From UCB3 sp964415605 (GTDB lineage: Bacteria > Chloroflexota > Anaerolineae > Epilineales > Epilineaceae): a stretch of DNA of 16,255 bases. Where the stretch lies: assembly GCA_964415605.1 (NCBI GenBank), contig CAYQBA010000106.1, positions 1 through 16,255 of the forward strand, given 5' to 3'. Positions 1 through 6,572 of the stretch are shown here, in pieces. Position numbers and translations under genes: made by a program. The first letter of the stretch is position 1; each line of letters starts with the position of its first letter. The notes below the pieces were generated by a model, which was not told the DNA's origin, made no database searches, and saw nothing but the letters and a program-made list of their open reading frames with translations.

Positions 1-553
1 CCTTCAGCCGGTGCGTCCCCCAGTCGCGCACCGTCCAGTCCGCCGGCAGATCGCCCTGCAGCAGCTGCTGCGTCGCCAGCGACATCAGCACCTGCCCGCC
101 ATGCCCCGCCGCCTCCAGCCGTGCCGTCCGGTTCACCGCCGGCCCGAAGTAGTCCCCGCCCCGCTCCTGCGCCACGCCGGTGTGGATCCCGATCCGGACA
201 CGTAGCGGCGCGAAGTCCGCCCCGCACGCCGCCCAGTCCTCCGCCGCGACCGCCCGCTGCGCGCTCAGTGCCGCCGTCGCCGCGTCCAGCGGCGTGTGGA
301 ACGCCGCGCAAAACGCATCGCCCACCGTCTTGAACACGTGCCCGCCGTGCGTCTCGATGGCGCCGCGCACGATGTCGTCATGCCGCTCGAGCGCCGCTCG
401 CATCGCATCGCGGTGATGCTCCCACCGCTCCGTCGAGCCCTCGATGTCCGTGAACAGGAACGTCACCGTGCCGGTGGGAAGGCTCCCGACGGATGTCGCC
501 CCGGCGGAGCCAGACACCCCAGCCAAGCTCCCGGCGTCGTCAATCGCCGCCAT
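1..553 (-). CDS. Class III adenylate/guanylate cyclase domain protein (3' end outside window)
   Basis: The first 184 residues are present; the reading frame runs open through the left edge, so the C-terminus is missing. Class III nucleotidyl cyclase catalytic domains make cAMP or cGMP. Seen here: the entry motif TFLFTDIEGST with metal-binding Asp36, FKTVGDAF with Lys75 and the second metal Asp79, RIGIHTG near residue 120, and FGPAVNRTARL with Asn141 and Arg145 in the positions of transition-state residues. There is no signal peptide or membrane helix before the domain, so it is cytoplasmic. In the many actinobacterial and Chloroflexota proteins with this same N-terminal motif, the cyclase domain precedes an NB-ARC/AAA ATPase and TPR region, so a large STAND-like regulator is likely but cannot be seen. 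The ATG at 553 is preceded by GAGG at a reasonable distance. The upstream stub ORF ends 8 nt before this start, suggesting co-transcription. Confidence 0.9.
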   Translation of the reverse strand, partial: MAAIDDAGSLAGVSGSAGATSVGSLPTGTVTFLFTDIEGSTERWEHHRDAMRAALERHDDIVRGAIETHGGHVFKTVGDAFCAAFHTPLDAATAALSAQRAVAAEDWAACGADFAPLRVRIGIHTGVAQERGGDYFGPAVNRTARLEAAGHGGQVLMSLATQQLLQGDLPADWTVRDWGTHRLK

Positions 554-561
554 GGGATCCC

Positions 562-795
562 TCAACGGTTGCCACGTTCCCCTACCCCCGCACCACCGTC
601 ACCGTCCGCCCCGCCGGCGTCCGGCTGCTCGGGCGTGCCGCCGTCGCGGTAGGGGGTGATCTTCAGTACGCGGGCGCCGCTGAAGCCGCCGGAAAGCGCG
701 CCGGCGATCGCCACCCGTGCGTCGTCGACGAACCGGGTCGCCAGGACGGCGCGGTCGGCGTCGGGGGGCAGCTGGGCTTGGGCGTCGACTTCCAT
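562..795 (-). CDS. Short ORF resembling the N-terminus of a kinase-fold (TCAD9/APH-like) protein, probably truncated
   Basis: This encodes 77 residues from an ATG at 795; a longer frame back to 912 exists, but its added N-terminus has no recognisable sequence. The central segment RFVDDARVAIAGALSGGFSGARVLKI has the look of the first strands and glycine-rich loop (GGFSGARVL) of the phosphotransferase-like 'ternary complex associated domain 9' proteins found in multi-domain signalling and conflict systems of Chloroflexota and Actinobacteria. After TPYRDGGTPEQP the sequence turns into a Gly/Asp/Ala-rich tail and stops, where relatives continue with a VVK-type strand carrying the ATP-binding lysine. 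It therefore looks like a remnant or broken gene. It lies 8 nt upstream of the cyclase start on the same strand. The family assignment is from memory of the motif and is tentative; a spurious ORF is also possible. Confidence 0.4.
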   Translation of the reverse strand: MEVDAQAQLPPDADRAVLATRFVDDARVAIAGALSGGFSGARVLKITPYRDGGTPEQPDAGGADGDGGAGVGERGNR

Positions 796-969
796 GGGCG
801 TCTCGGCTGACTTCTTGCTCTCGGGGACATGCCTCCGCGTGATTTGGAGTCGCCATGCGCCATTCGAGGTGGGCGGCGACGCGTGAGGCGGGCGCGACGC
901 GCCCCCAAGCACGGCAAGTCACCGGCCACCCACCTGGTCCGCTACCGATCGGGCTTGGCGTGCGCATCG

Positions 970-975
970 ATGATA
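970..975 (-). promoter_or_regulatory. Possible extended -10 promoter element, leftward
   Basis: Reading leftwards the sequence is GTGATATCAT, which contains TG-n-TATCAT, an extended -10 hexamer with five of six consensus bases, inside an AT-rich island. No good -35 hexamer is visible at 16-18 nt, though extended -10 promoters often lack one. It would serve the stub ORF and the cyclase gene. The same ten bases recur upstream of the 1175-aa gene. Confidence 0.3.
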
Positions 976-1169
976 TCACAAGCGCCGCGCGCTACTTGCG
1001 CGCCGATCGCCCAGGCCCCGCGCCGCCCCGGCCCCACGAACTTGGTTGGCCAAGACACAGCCACACGGCAGCCCGCCGCAAGCACCGATCCAGTCAACCG
1101 CTGTCATACGAACCCTGGAAGCCAGTCGTACCGTAGAAGAGGACGTCAAGGCCGGCCCCCGCCATCTCA

Positions 1170-1188
1170 GGCCAAGCTCAAGTTGGCC
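1170..1188. repeat. Inverted repeat in the leader of the membrane-protein gene
   Basis: GGCCAA at 1170-1175 and TTGGCC at 1183-1188 form a perfect 6-bp stem with a 7-nt loop, and the heptamer CTCAGGC is repeated directly across it. It sits about 75 nt before the GTG start at 1264. It could be an operator or a leader hairpin, or chance. An upstream palindrome with the same TTGG/CCAA arms lies at 1041-1054. Confidence 0.3.
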
Positions 1189-1263
1189 TCAGGCACACGC
1201 GCGTGGTACGCGATAACCTGTGACCAAGCATACCGATCCGGATCCAACCGAAGGAGACCGACA

Positions 1264-1689
1264 GTGGGAACCATGACACCGGCAGCGATCCGCAGTCGTC
1301 CACATCACATCGATCGGCACACGTCGTTCGCCCGAACCGCGCCGCGACCCGATCCCGTCATCCGCATCCTCGCCTACTTCTCTTTTATTCGGGGGTGCAT
1401 CGGCCTCGCCGTGGCCGCCCTGTTGATGTCGGCGGGAACGACGGGCATCGTGTTTGGGACCATCTTCGGCGTGTTAAGCCTCTCGACGGTCGTCCTGGCC
1501 GTTGGCCTCGCCAAGATGAAGGCATGGGCACGGACCACCGTCGTGGTCTTCCATCTCGCGAGCCTGGCGCTGACCGCGGTTGCGCTGTTGCGCGGCGGCA
1601 TGGAGATGGATGGTCTGAGCCTTCTCGAAGGGCTCTTCAGCTTCACGCTCGTCACGTGGCTTGTCGTCCGGTGGGATCGCTTCCAGTGA
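1264..1689 (+). CDS. Small four-helix integral membrane protein of unknown function
   Basis: This encodes 141 residues from a GTG start chosen because AAGGAG lies exactly 7 nt upstream; an in-frame ATG at 1273 would be 16 nt from that site. After a basic, Pro/His-rich cytoplasmic N-terminus of about 30 residues there are four hydrophobic segments at roughly 32-56, 60-83, 90-109 and 118-136, with a short KMKAWAR loop between helices 2 and 3 and a basic RWDRFQ C-terminus. The layout, with a Gly-rich first helix and a basic-aromatic turn before helix 3, is like the widespread small DUF2127-type membrane proteins, but I cannot assign a family. It stands alone between two intergenic regions and is probably its own transcript. 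The longer frame opening at 829 is rejected because the extra residues show no protein-like pattern. Confidence 0.7.
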   Translation: MGTMTPAAIRSRPHHIDRHTSFARTAPRPDPVIRILAYFSFIRGCIGLAVAALLMSAGTTGIVFGTIFGVLSLSTVVLAVGLAKMKAWARTTVVVFHLASLALTAVALLRGGMEMDGLSLLEGLFSFTLVTWLVVRWDRFQ

Positions 1690-1868
1690 TGCGGGTAGTC
1701 CGCCGGCATCTCCTCAGCCGTGTCGGAACCGTGATTCTCTGGTCCCGGCCCAGCCGCGACGGGCGCGACGATGGCATGGACCCGCACCGCGAGGCCCGTC
1801 GTCGCCACGTTCGGCGCACGCCCCGCCGTCTGCAGCTCCGCCCGCGCACCGTATGAGCTCGCTTGGCG

Positions 1869-1874
1869 TATAAT
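1869..1874 (+). promoter_or_regulatory. Possible -10 element for the pan operon
   Basis: A perfect TATAAT lies in the AT-rich tract GTATAATTATTGTGAATG, a striking exception in this GC-rich region. It would give a transcript start near 1881 and a leader of about 90 nt before panB. No recognisable -35 hexamer stands 16-18 nt upstream (GCACCG at the 17-nt spacing), so the call rests on the -10 alone. Confidence 0.4.
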
Positions 1875-1972
1875 TATTGTGAATGCCAATTCGGCAGATG
1901 CCGTCGACCCCATGCGGCGACGAGCACGGACGACCGACAACCGAATGATCTTGCACCTCGAGGAGCGCAGCC

Positions 1973-3010
1973 ATGAGCACGCTACCCATCCCCACTCCCG
2001 GCGCCGCCGCCGCGGCCGGTTCTCGGCCCAAGCAGACGGTGGTGACACTGCAGGCGAAGCGCGATCGCGGCGAGCCGATCACGATGCTCACCGCGTACGA
2101 CTACCCCACGGCCCGCCTGGTCGATGCCGCCGGCGTCGACGCCATCCTGGTCGGCGACTCGCTGGCCATGGTGATGCTCGGGCACCCCAACACCCTGTCC
2201 GTCACAATGGACGAGATGCTGCACCACGCCCGCGCGGTCCGCCGCGGGGTCGAGCACGCGCTCGTCATCGGCGACATGCCGTTCATGAGCTACCAGGTCG
2301 ACGCCCGCGAGGCCGTCCGCAACGCCGGGCGGTTCGTCCAGGAAGCGGGCATTGACGGCGTCAAGCTCGAAGGCGGGCGGGCGTTCGCCGATACCGTGCG
2401 CGCCGTCGTCCGCGCCGGCATCCCCGTGCAGGGCCACATCGGGCTGACGCCGCAGAGCGTCAACGTGCTCGGCGGCTACCGGGTCCAGGGCCGCACGGCC
2501 GCGGCGGCGCGGACGATGGTCGACGACGCGCTGGCCCTCCAGGACGCCGGCTGCTTCTCGATCGTCCTCGAGAGCGTGCCGGCCCCCGTGGCCGCCCACG
2601 TGACGGAGCGCCTGTCCATCCCGACCATCGGGATCGGGGCGGGGGCCGGGACGAGCGGCCAGGTGCTGGTGACGCACGACCTCCTGGGCCTCTTCGACGA
2701 CTTCAAGCCGAAGTTCGTCAAGCGCTACGCCGAGCTGCGCGGATCGGTCGACGCGGCCTTGCGCGCCTACGTCGACGACGTGGTAGGCCGCCGCTTCCCG
2801 GAAGTGGCCCACACCTACGCCATGCCGGCGGACGAGCTGGCGGCCTTCGAGGCGTGGGCGGCGGAGTGGAACCGAGACCGTGGGGCGGCCGCGACCGCCG
2901 CCGGCCATGCCGGTCCCCCGCCAGCGGGATCGGCCTCGGCCGTCGCGACGACCACCGCCGAAGGGGGTGACGGGACCAGCGCCCCCGGCCGCCCCGCCCC
3001 GCGGTCCTGA
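1973..3010 (+). CDS. panB: 3-methyl-2-oxobutanoate hydroxymethyltransferase (ketopantoate hydroxymethyltransferase)
   Basis: PanB transfers the hydroxymethyl group from 5,10-methylenetetrahydrofolate to 2-oxoisovalerate, giving ketopantoate, the first committed step of pantothenate synthesis in the cytoplasm. The protein is 345 residues. Seen: ITMLTAYDYPTARLVD near residue 36, VGDSLAMVMLG with metal ligand Asp62, IGDMPFMSYQ with Asp101, KLEGG with Lys131 and Glu133, IVLESVPAPVA with the catalytic-site Glu200, and TIGIGAGAGTSGQVLV at 218-233. The conserved core ends near residue 300, the normal family length of 265-280 plus a short N-terminal extension. It is followed by about 45 residues rich in Ala, Gly, Pro and Thr that are not part of the fold. 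The start has AGGAG 7 nt upstream. panE starts 20 nt downstream. Confidence 0.97.
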   Translation: MSTLPIPTPGAAAAAGSRPKQTVVTLQAKRDRGEPITMLTAYDYPTARLVDAAGVDAILVGDSLAMVMLGHPNTLSVTMDEMLHHARAVRRGVEHALVIGDMPFMSYQVDAREAVRNAGRFVQEAGIDGVKLEGGRAFADTVRAVVRAGIPVQGHIGLTPQSVNVLGGYRVQGRTAAAARTMVDDALALQDAGCFSIVLESVPAPVAAHVTERLSIPTIGIGAGAGTSGQVLVTHDLLGLFDDFKPKFVKRYAELRGSVDAALRAYVDDVVGRRFPEVAHTYAMPADELAAFEAWAAEWNRDRGAAATAAGHAGPPPAGSASAVATTTAEGGDGTSAPGRPAPRS

Positions 3011-3030
3011 CGCGGACCACGGGCACACCC

Positions 3031-4221
3031 ATGGACCACGGGACGCTTGATCCCGCGGCGGGCCGGGCGCGCGTGCTGATCCTCGGCACCGGCGCCATGG
3101 CCAAGCTGCTCGGGGCCCGGCTGGCGCGCACCGGCCGCGCCGCGGTGCTGCTGGCCGGCACGTGGCGTGCCGCCGTCGACGCGATCGCCGCGCGCGGGAT
3201 CACGGTGGAGGAGCCAGGCGTGGGCGGGACGTGGACGGTCGCCGTCGGCATCCGGGCGGTCACGCTGGATGCCGTGCCGGGGACCGGCGGGTCGGGCGAC
3301 GGGTTCGACCTGGTCCTCGTCCTCGTCAAGGCCCACCAGACCCCCGCCGTCACCACAGTGGCGGCGCGGGCGGTGGCGCCCGGCGGGCTCGTGATCACGC
3401 TGCAGAACGGGCTCGGCCACCTCGAGGCGCTGGTCGCCGGCGGGGTGCCGGAGAGCCAGGTCGTCGTCGGCGTGACGGCGGCCGGCGCCAGCGCGGGGGA
3501 CGCGCCCGACCGCGTGCGCGCCGGGGGGCCGGGGTGGACGGTGCTGGGCGTTGGGGCGGCGCGGCGGGCGGCGGTGGAGGGCGCGGCGGACCGCCTGCGC
3601 GCCGCTGGCTTCGACACCACGGTCGAGGCCGACGTCGCGGCGCCGCTCTGGCGCAAGCTGGCGGTCAACTGCGCCATCAACCCGCTGACGGCGCTGCTCA
3701 GCGTCCCCAACGGCGAGCTCCTGGCGCGGCCCGGCGCGCGCGCCACGCTGGCCGCGGCGGCCCGCGAGGTCGGGCAGGTGGCGGCCGCGCTCGGCATCGA
3801 CATCGGGGCCGACCCCGCGGCGCTGGCGGTCGAGGTCGCCCGCAACACCGCGGCCAACCGGTCGTCGATGCTCCAGGATGTCGAGCGGGGCGCGCCGACC
3901 GAGGTCGACGCCATCACCGGGGCGGTGGTGCGCCACGGCCGGCGCCTGGGCGTGCCGACGCCGGTCAACGCCGATCTGTGGCGGCGGGTGCGGGCGCTGG
4001 ACGCGGCGCGCGCGGCAGGGCATGTCGCGGGCCCAACCGGGGCGCCGACGGCGGCGATCGAGGAAAGGTCGGTCGAGCGACAACCGGCTGCCAGGCCGGA
4101 GCGAGCCGTCACGCCGAGGCCGACGAAGGCGGAGGCAGCCCCATCTTCGCCCACCGTCGGCCCGCATGCGCGGCGACCGGTGCCGGCTGCTCCGGCGATC
4201 CGCCCCTCGAGGACCGGTTGA
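3031..4221 (+). CDS. panE: 2-dehydropantoate 2-reductase
   Basis: PanE reduces ketopantoate to D-pantoate with NADPH. The 396-residue protein has an N-terminal Rossmann fold with VLILGTGAMAKLLGARLA (glycines 19 and 21), LVLVKAHQT near 97 and ITLQNGLGH with Asn126. The C-terminal helical domain contains PLWRKLAVNCAINPLTAL, with the catalytic Lys209 and Asn213/Asn217, and RSSMLQDVERGAPTEVDAI, with the catalytic Glu291 and a substrate-binding serine. The family is normally about 290-320 residues; here the core ends near 340 and a basic Pro/Ala/Arg-rich tail of about 55 residues follows. No good Shine-Dalgarno precedes the ATG, so translation may be coupled to panB. The panC start lies 2 nt after this stop. 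The central region has high Ala and Arg content, as expected at this GC level. Confidence 0.95.
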   Translation: MDHGTLDPAAGRARVLILGTGAMAKLLGARLARTGRAAVLLAGTWRAAVDAIAARGITVEEPGVGGTWTVAVGIRAVTLDAVPGTGGSGDGFDLVLVLVKAHQTPAVTTVAARAVAPGGLVITLQNGLGHLEALVAGGVPESQVVVGVTAAGASAGDAPDRVRAGGPGWTVLGVGAARRAAVEGAADRLRAAGFDTTVEADVAAPLWRKLAVNCAINPLTALLSVPNGELLARPGARATLAAAAREVGQVAAALGIDIGADPAALAVEVARNTAANRSSMLQDVERGAPTEVDAITGAVVRHGRRLGVPTPVNADLWRRVRALDAARAAGHVAGPTGAPTAAIEERSVERQPAARPERAVTPRPTKAEAAPSSPTVGPHARRPVPAAPAIRPSRTG

Positions 4222-4223
4222 TC

Positions 4224-5084
4224 ATGCGCATCGCCACCACCATCGCCGAGGTCCGTGCCTGGCGCGCGGAAGCCGACCGCGCCACCGGCGGCCGCGCCAC
4301 GGTCGGCCTCGTGCCGACCATGGGCTACCTGCACGCCGGCCACGTCTCGCTCGTCGCCCGCGCCCGCGCCGAGAACGACCGCGTGGCGGCCAGCATCTTC
4401 GTCAACCCGGCGCAGTTCAACTCCGCCGAAGACCTGGCGCGCTACCCGCGCGACCCCGAGCGCGACGCGGCGCTGTTGCGCGAAGCCGGGTGCGACATCG
4501 TGCTGATGCCCGACCCGGCCGAGATCTATCCCCCCGGCTTCCAGACGTGGGTCGAGGTCGGGTCGATCGCCGCCCCGCTCGAGGGCGCGCACCGGCCGGG
4601 CCACTTCCGCGGGGTGGCGACGGTCGTGCTCAAGCTGTTCGGGATCTTCGAGCCGACGCGGGCCTATTTCGGGGAGAAGGACTACCAGCAGCTCGCGGTC
4701 ATCCGCGCGCTGGCCCGCGACCTCGACGTCCCGGTGCGCGTCGTCGGCTGCCCGACGGTCCGCGAGGCCGACGGGCTGGCGATGAGCAGCCGCAACGCCC
4801 GCCTGGGGCCGGACGACCGCCGGGCGGCAACGGTGCTCTACCGGGCGCTCGGCGCGGCGCGCGCGGCCTGGGAAGGCGGCGAGACGGACGCCGGCGTGCT
4901 GCGGGCGCGCATGGCCGCGGTCTTCGCGGCGGAGCCGCGCGCCACGGTCGAGTACGCCAGCGTCGCCGACGCGACGACGCTCGAGGAGCTGGCCACCGTC
5001 CGCGGGCCGGCGCTCCTGTCGGTGGCCGCGGTCGTCGGGCCGGTCCGGCTCATCGACAACGTGGTCGTGGGGATGGGCGGCTGA
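4224..5084 (+). CDS. panC: Pantoate--beta-alanine ligase (pantothenate synthetase)
   Basis: PanC activates pantoate with ATP to pantoyl adenylate and condenses it with beta-alanine, giving pantothenate, AMP and pyrophosphate. The protein is 286 residues, the usual length. Seen: VPTMGYLHAGHVSL, which includes the HxGH nucleotide-binding motif of the HIGH superfamily, then ASIFVNPAQFN, EDLARYPRD, HRPGHFRGVATVVLKLF, AYFGEKDYQQLAVI, and MSSRNARL, which is the KMSKS-like loop. The ATG at 4224 is chosen because the conserved N-terminus (MRIATTIAEVRAW) begins there; a longer open frame reaching back to 3162 is only the out-of-frame shadow of panE. GAGGA lies about 11 nt upstream, inside the end of panE, and the 2-nt spacing to the panE stop indicates translational coupling. 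Confidence 0.97.
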   Translation: MRIATTIAEVRAWRAEADRATGGRATVGLVPTMGYLHAGHVSLVARARAENDRVAASIFVNPAQFNSAEDLARYPRDPERDAALLREAGCDIVLMPDPAEIYPPGFQTWVEVGSIAAPLEGAHRPGHFRGVATVVLKLFGIFEPTRAYFGEKDYQQLAVIRALARDLDVPVRVVGCPTVREADGLAMSSRNARLGPDDRRAATVLYRALGAARAAWEGGETDAGVLRARMAAVFAAEPRATVEYASVADATTLEELATVRGPALLSVAAVVGPVRLIDNVVVGMGG

Positions 5085-5085
5085 T

Positions 5086-5150
5086 GGGGCCGCTGCGCCG
5101 GAGCCGGCAGGTCGGGCCGGCTGCCGCTGCGGCGCGGTCCGCGCGGCCCC
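5086..5150 (+). promoter_or_regulatory. Nested GC-rich hairpin between panC and panD
   Basis: Immediately after the panC stop the RNA can fold into a stack of three stems: GGGGCCGC (5086-5093) with GCGGCCCC (5143-5150), GCGCC (5095-5099) with GGCGC (5131-5135), and AGCCGGC (5102-5108) with GCCGGCT (5116-5122) closing a 7-nt loop. No T-run follows, so it is not a typical intrinsic terminator. It could act as an RNA processing or stability element, or partial attenuation upstream of panD. In such GC-rich DNA some of this pairing is expected by chance. Confidence 0.35.
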
Positions 5151-5196
5151 GCATGTTCGAACGGAATCGTTGAACGCACCTCTGGAGGAACGCACC

Positions 5197-5586
5197 ATGC
5201 AACGCACCCTGCTCACCGGCAAGATCCACCGCGCCCGCGTCACCGGCGCGGACGTCGACTACGTCGGCAGCATCACCATCGACGCCGCCCTGATGGAGGC
5301 GGCGGGCATCCTGCCGCACGAGCGCGTGCAGGTGGTCGACGTCGAGAACGGCGCGCGCCTCGAGACGTACGCCATCCCGGACCGCCCGGGCAGCGGGACG
5401 ATCCAGCTCAACGGGGCCGCGGCGCGCCTGGTCGACGTCGGCGACCACGTCATCATCATGGCCTACGGGCTCTTCGACGACGCCGAGGCGCGGGCCTGGG
5501 AGCCGCACGTCGTCCTGGTGGACGCGCGCAACCGGGTCGCGGAGGTGCGCCGGGGGGTCGAAGGGGGGGTGTTTGCGATGGGGTGA
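5197..5586 (+). CDS. panD: Aspartate 1-decarboxylase (pyruvoyl-dependent) proenzyme
   Basis: PanD decarboxylates L-aspartate to beta-alanine, the second substrate of PanC. The proenzyme of 129 residues cleaves itself between Gly24 and Ser25 in the motif DYVGSITID, and Ser25 becomes the pyruvoyl cofactor at the start of the alpha chain. Also present are Lys9, Tyr22, His11, Arg54 and Tyr58 in ENGARLETYAI, and Asn72 in IQLNGAAARL, all at positions matching the E. coli enzyme. The ATG at 5197 is fixed by the conserved start MQRTLLTGKIHRA and by GGAGG 8 nt upstream; an in-frame TTG at 5170 is rejected. A 112-nt gap separates it from panC. Its stop is 4 nt from the stop of the convergent epimerase-like gene. 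No separate maturation factor (PanM/PanZ) is seen in the window. Confidence 0.96.
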   Translation: MQRTLLTGKIHRARVTGADVDYVGSITIDAALMEAAGILPHERVQVVDVENGARLETYAIPDRPGSGTIQLNGAAARLVDVGDHVIIMAYGLFDDAEARAWEPHVVLVDARNRVAEVRRGVEGGVFAMG

Positions 5587-5590
5587 CGCC

Positions 5591-6559
5591 CTATCCGCCC
5601 GCCCACCGCTCGATCACGGCCGCGTAGCCGTCGCGATACGTCGCGAAGCGCGGCTGCCAGCCGAGGGCGGCCTTGGCGCGGGCATTGCGGCAGCGCGCCG
5701 AGGCCACGAGCACTCCGACCGCGTGGCTTCCGAGCAGCCAGCGCGCGAGCCACACCGGAACGCGCCGCGGCGGGCGGGCGCCCAGGGTGCGCGCGGTGAA
5801 GCCCACGAGGTCGCGATACGTCACCGGCTCGTCGTCGCACACGTTGAGCACCGGCCCCGGCGGGACGTCCGGGGTGGTCGCGGCGCGGCAGACCGCGTCG
5901 GCCGCGTCGTCGGCGTGGACGACGTTCCAGTAGGCGGTGCCCGGGCCGACGATCGGCATGAACCCCTTGCGGACGGCTGTCAACATGTCGCGCGTCTGCG
6001 CCGAGTCGTGGGCGTAGAACATGCCGCACCGCAGGACGACGGCCGGCAGGCCCCGGTCGGCGGCTGACCGGACGATCCCCTCCAGATCGACGGCCGACGC
6101 CACCACCGGGCTGAGATCCGCCGCCGCCGGCGTGTCTTCGTCGACCCACGCGCCGCCCCGGTCGCCGTAGACGAACGTCACGCTCTGCGCCACGAAGCGC
6201 TTGCAGCCGCCCTCAACGGCGGCGTCGACGAGCGCGCGCGTGCCTTCGCGGCGGATGCGGTCGTTGGCCGCCCAGTCCGCCCGCGTGGTCCGGGCCCTGG
6301 TCGGGATGGCGGTGGCGAGGTGCAGGATGGCGTCGCAGTCGGCCGTGAGGTCGCGCAGGCGCGGCGCGTCGAACAAGTCGCCGGGCCGGGCTTCGGCGCC
6401 GTGGTCGGCCAGCCAGGCGGCGTTGGCGTCGGACCGGCTCAAGCCGACGACGGCATGGCCCCCCGCGACCAGCCGGTCGACGACGCGGCGGCCGAGGACG
6501 CCGGTCGCGCCGGCGACGAAGATCCGTGTCGGGCCTGGAGATGCGTTCACCTGTGTCAT
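5591..6559 (-). CDS. NAD-dependent epimerase/dehydratase-family protein, catalytic Tyr/Lys not apparent
   Basis: This 322-residue protein has the extended or atypical SDR fold. Seen: FVAGATGVLGRRVVDRLVAGGHAVVGLSR, with the GxxGxxG dinucleotide loop at 17-23, GDLFD with Asp61, HLA at 80-82, QSVTFVYGDRG at 125-134 where the active-site Ser/Thr strand lies, WNVVHADDAADAV near 211-223, and LNVCDDEPVTYRDLV at 238-252. At the place where the YxxxK motif should follow (about residues 151-165, SPVVASAVDLEGIV) neither Tyr nor Lys is present, so classical epimerase or dehydratase catalysis is doubtful. NAD(P) binding or an atypical reductase role (as in NmrA-like or nucleoside-sugar SDRs) is possible. 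The start at 6559 has an AAGAG-type site nearby. It lies 13 nt downstream of the 1175-aa gene and is probably co-transcribed with it. Confidence 0.85.
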   Translation of the reverse strand: MTQVNASPGPTRIFVAGATGVLGRRVVDRLVAGGHAVVGLSRSDANAAWLADHGAEARPGDLFDAPRLRDLTADCDAILHLATAIPTRARTTRADWAANDRIRREGTRALVDAAVEGGCKRFVAQSVTFVYGDRGGAWVDEDTPAAADLSPVVASAVDLEGIVRSAADRGLPAVVLRCGMFYAHDSAQTRDMLTAVRKGFMPIVGPGTAYWNVVHADDAADAVCRAATTPDVPPGPVLNVCDDEPVTYRDLVGFTARTLGARPPRRVPVWLARWLLGSHAVGVLVASARCRNARAKAALGWQPRFATYRDGYAAVIERWAGG

Positions 6560-6572
6560 CGCCGCTCTTTCG

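Larger units (their letters stand above)
796..1263. other. Intergenic region between divergent genes
   Basis: This 468-nt stretch is less GC-rich than its surroundings and separates the leftward stub/cyclase unit from the rightward membrane-protein gene. ORFs crossing it in several frames show no recognisable protein sequence. It holds a possible leftward extended -10 element (970-975), a short palindrome CTTGG-TTGG-CCAAG at 1041-1054, a second inverted repeat GGCCAA/TTGGCC at 1170-1188, and the ribosome binding site of the next gene at about 1250-1256. No convincing RNA gene was recognised. Confidence 0.6.

Noticed and set aside
829..1263. Extension of the small membrane protein upstream to 829
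   Set aside because: The added 145 residues show no protein-like pattern and the GTG at 1264 has an optimally spaced AAGGAG.
5170..5196. TTG start nine codons upstream for panD
   Set aside because: The family N-terminus begins at the ATG at 5197, which has GGAGG 8 nt upstream and puts the cleavage site at the normal Gly24-Ser25.
2718..5243. An 841-residue open frame on the minus strand across panE and panC
   Set aside because: panE and panC in the + strand are recognised with all motifs; the antisense product is low-complexity Arg/Pro/Ala-rich sequence.
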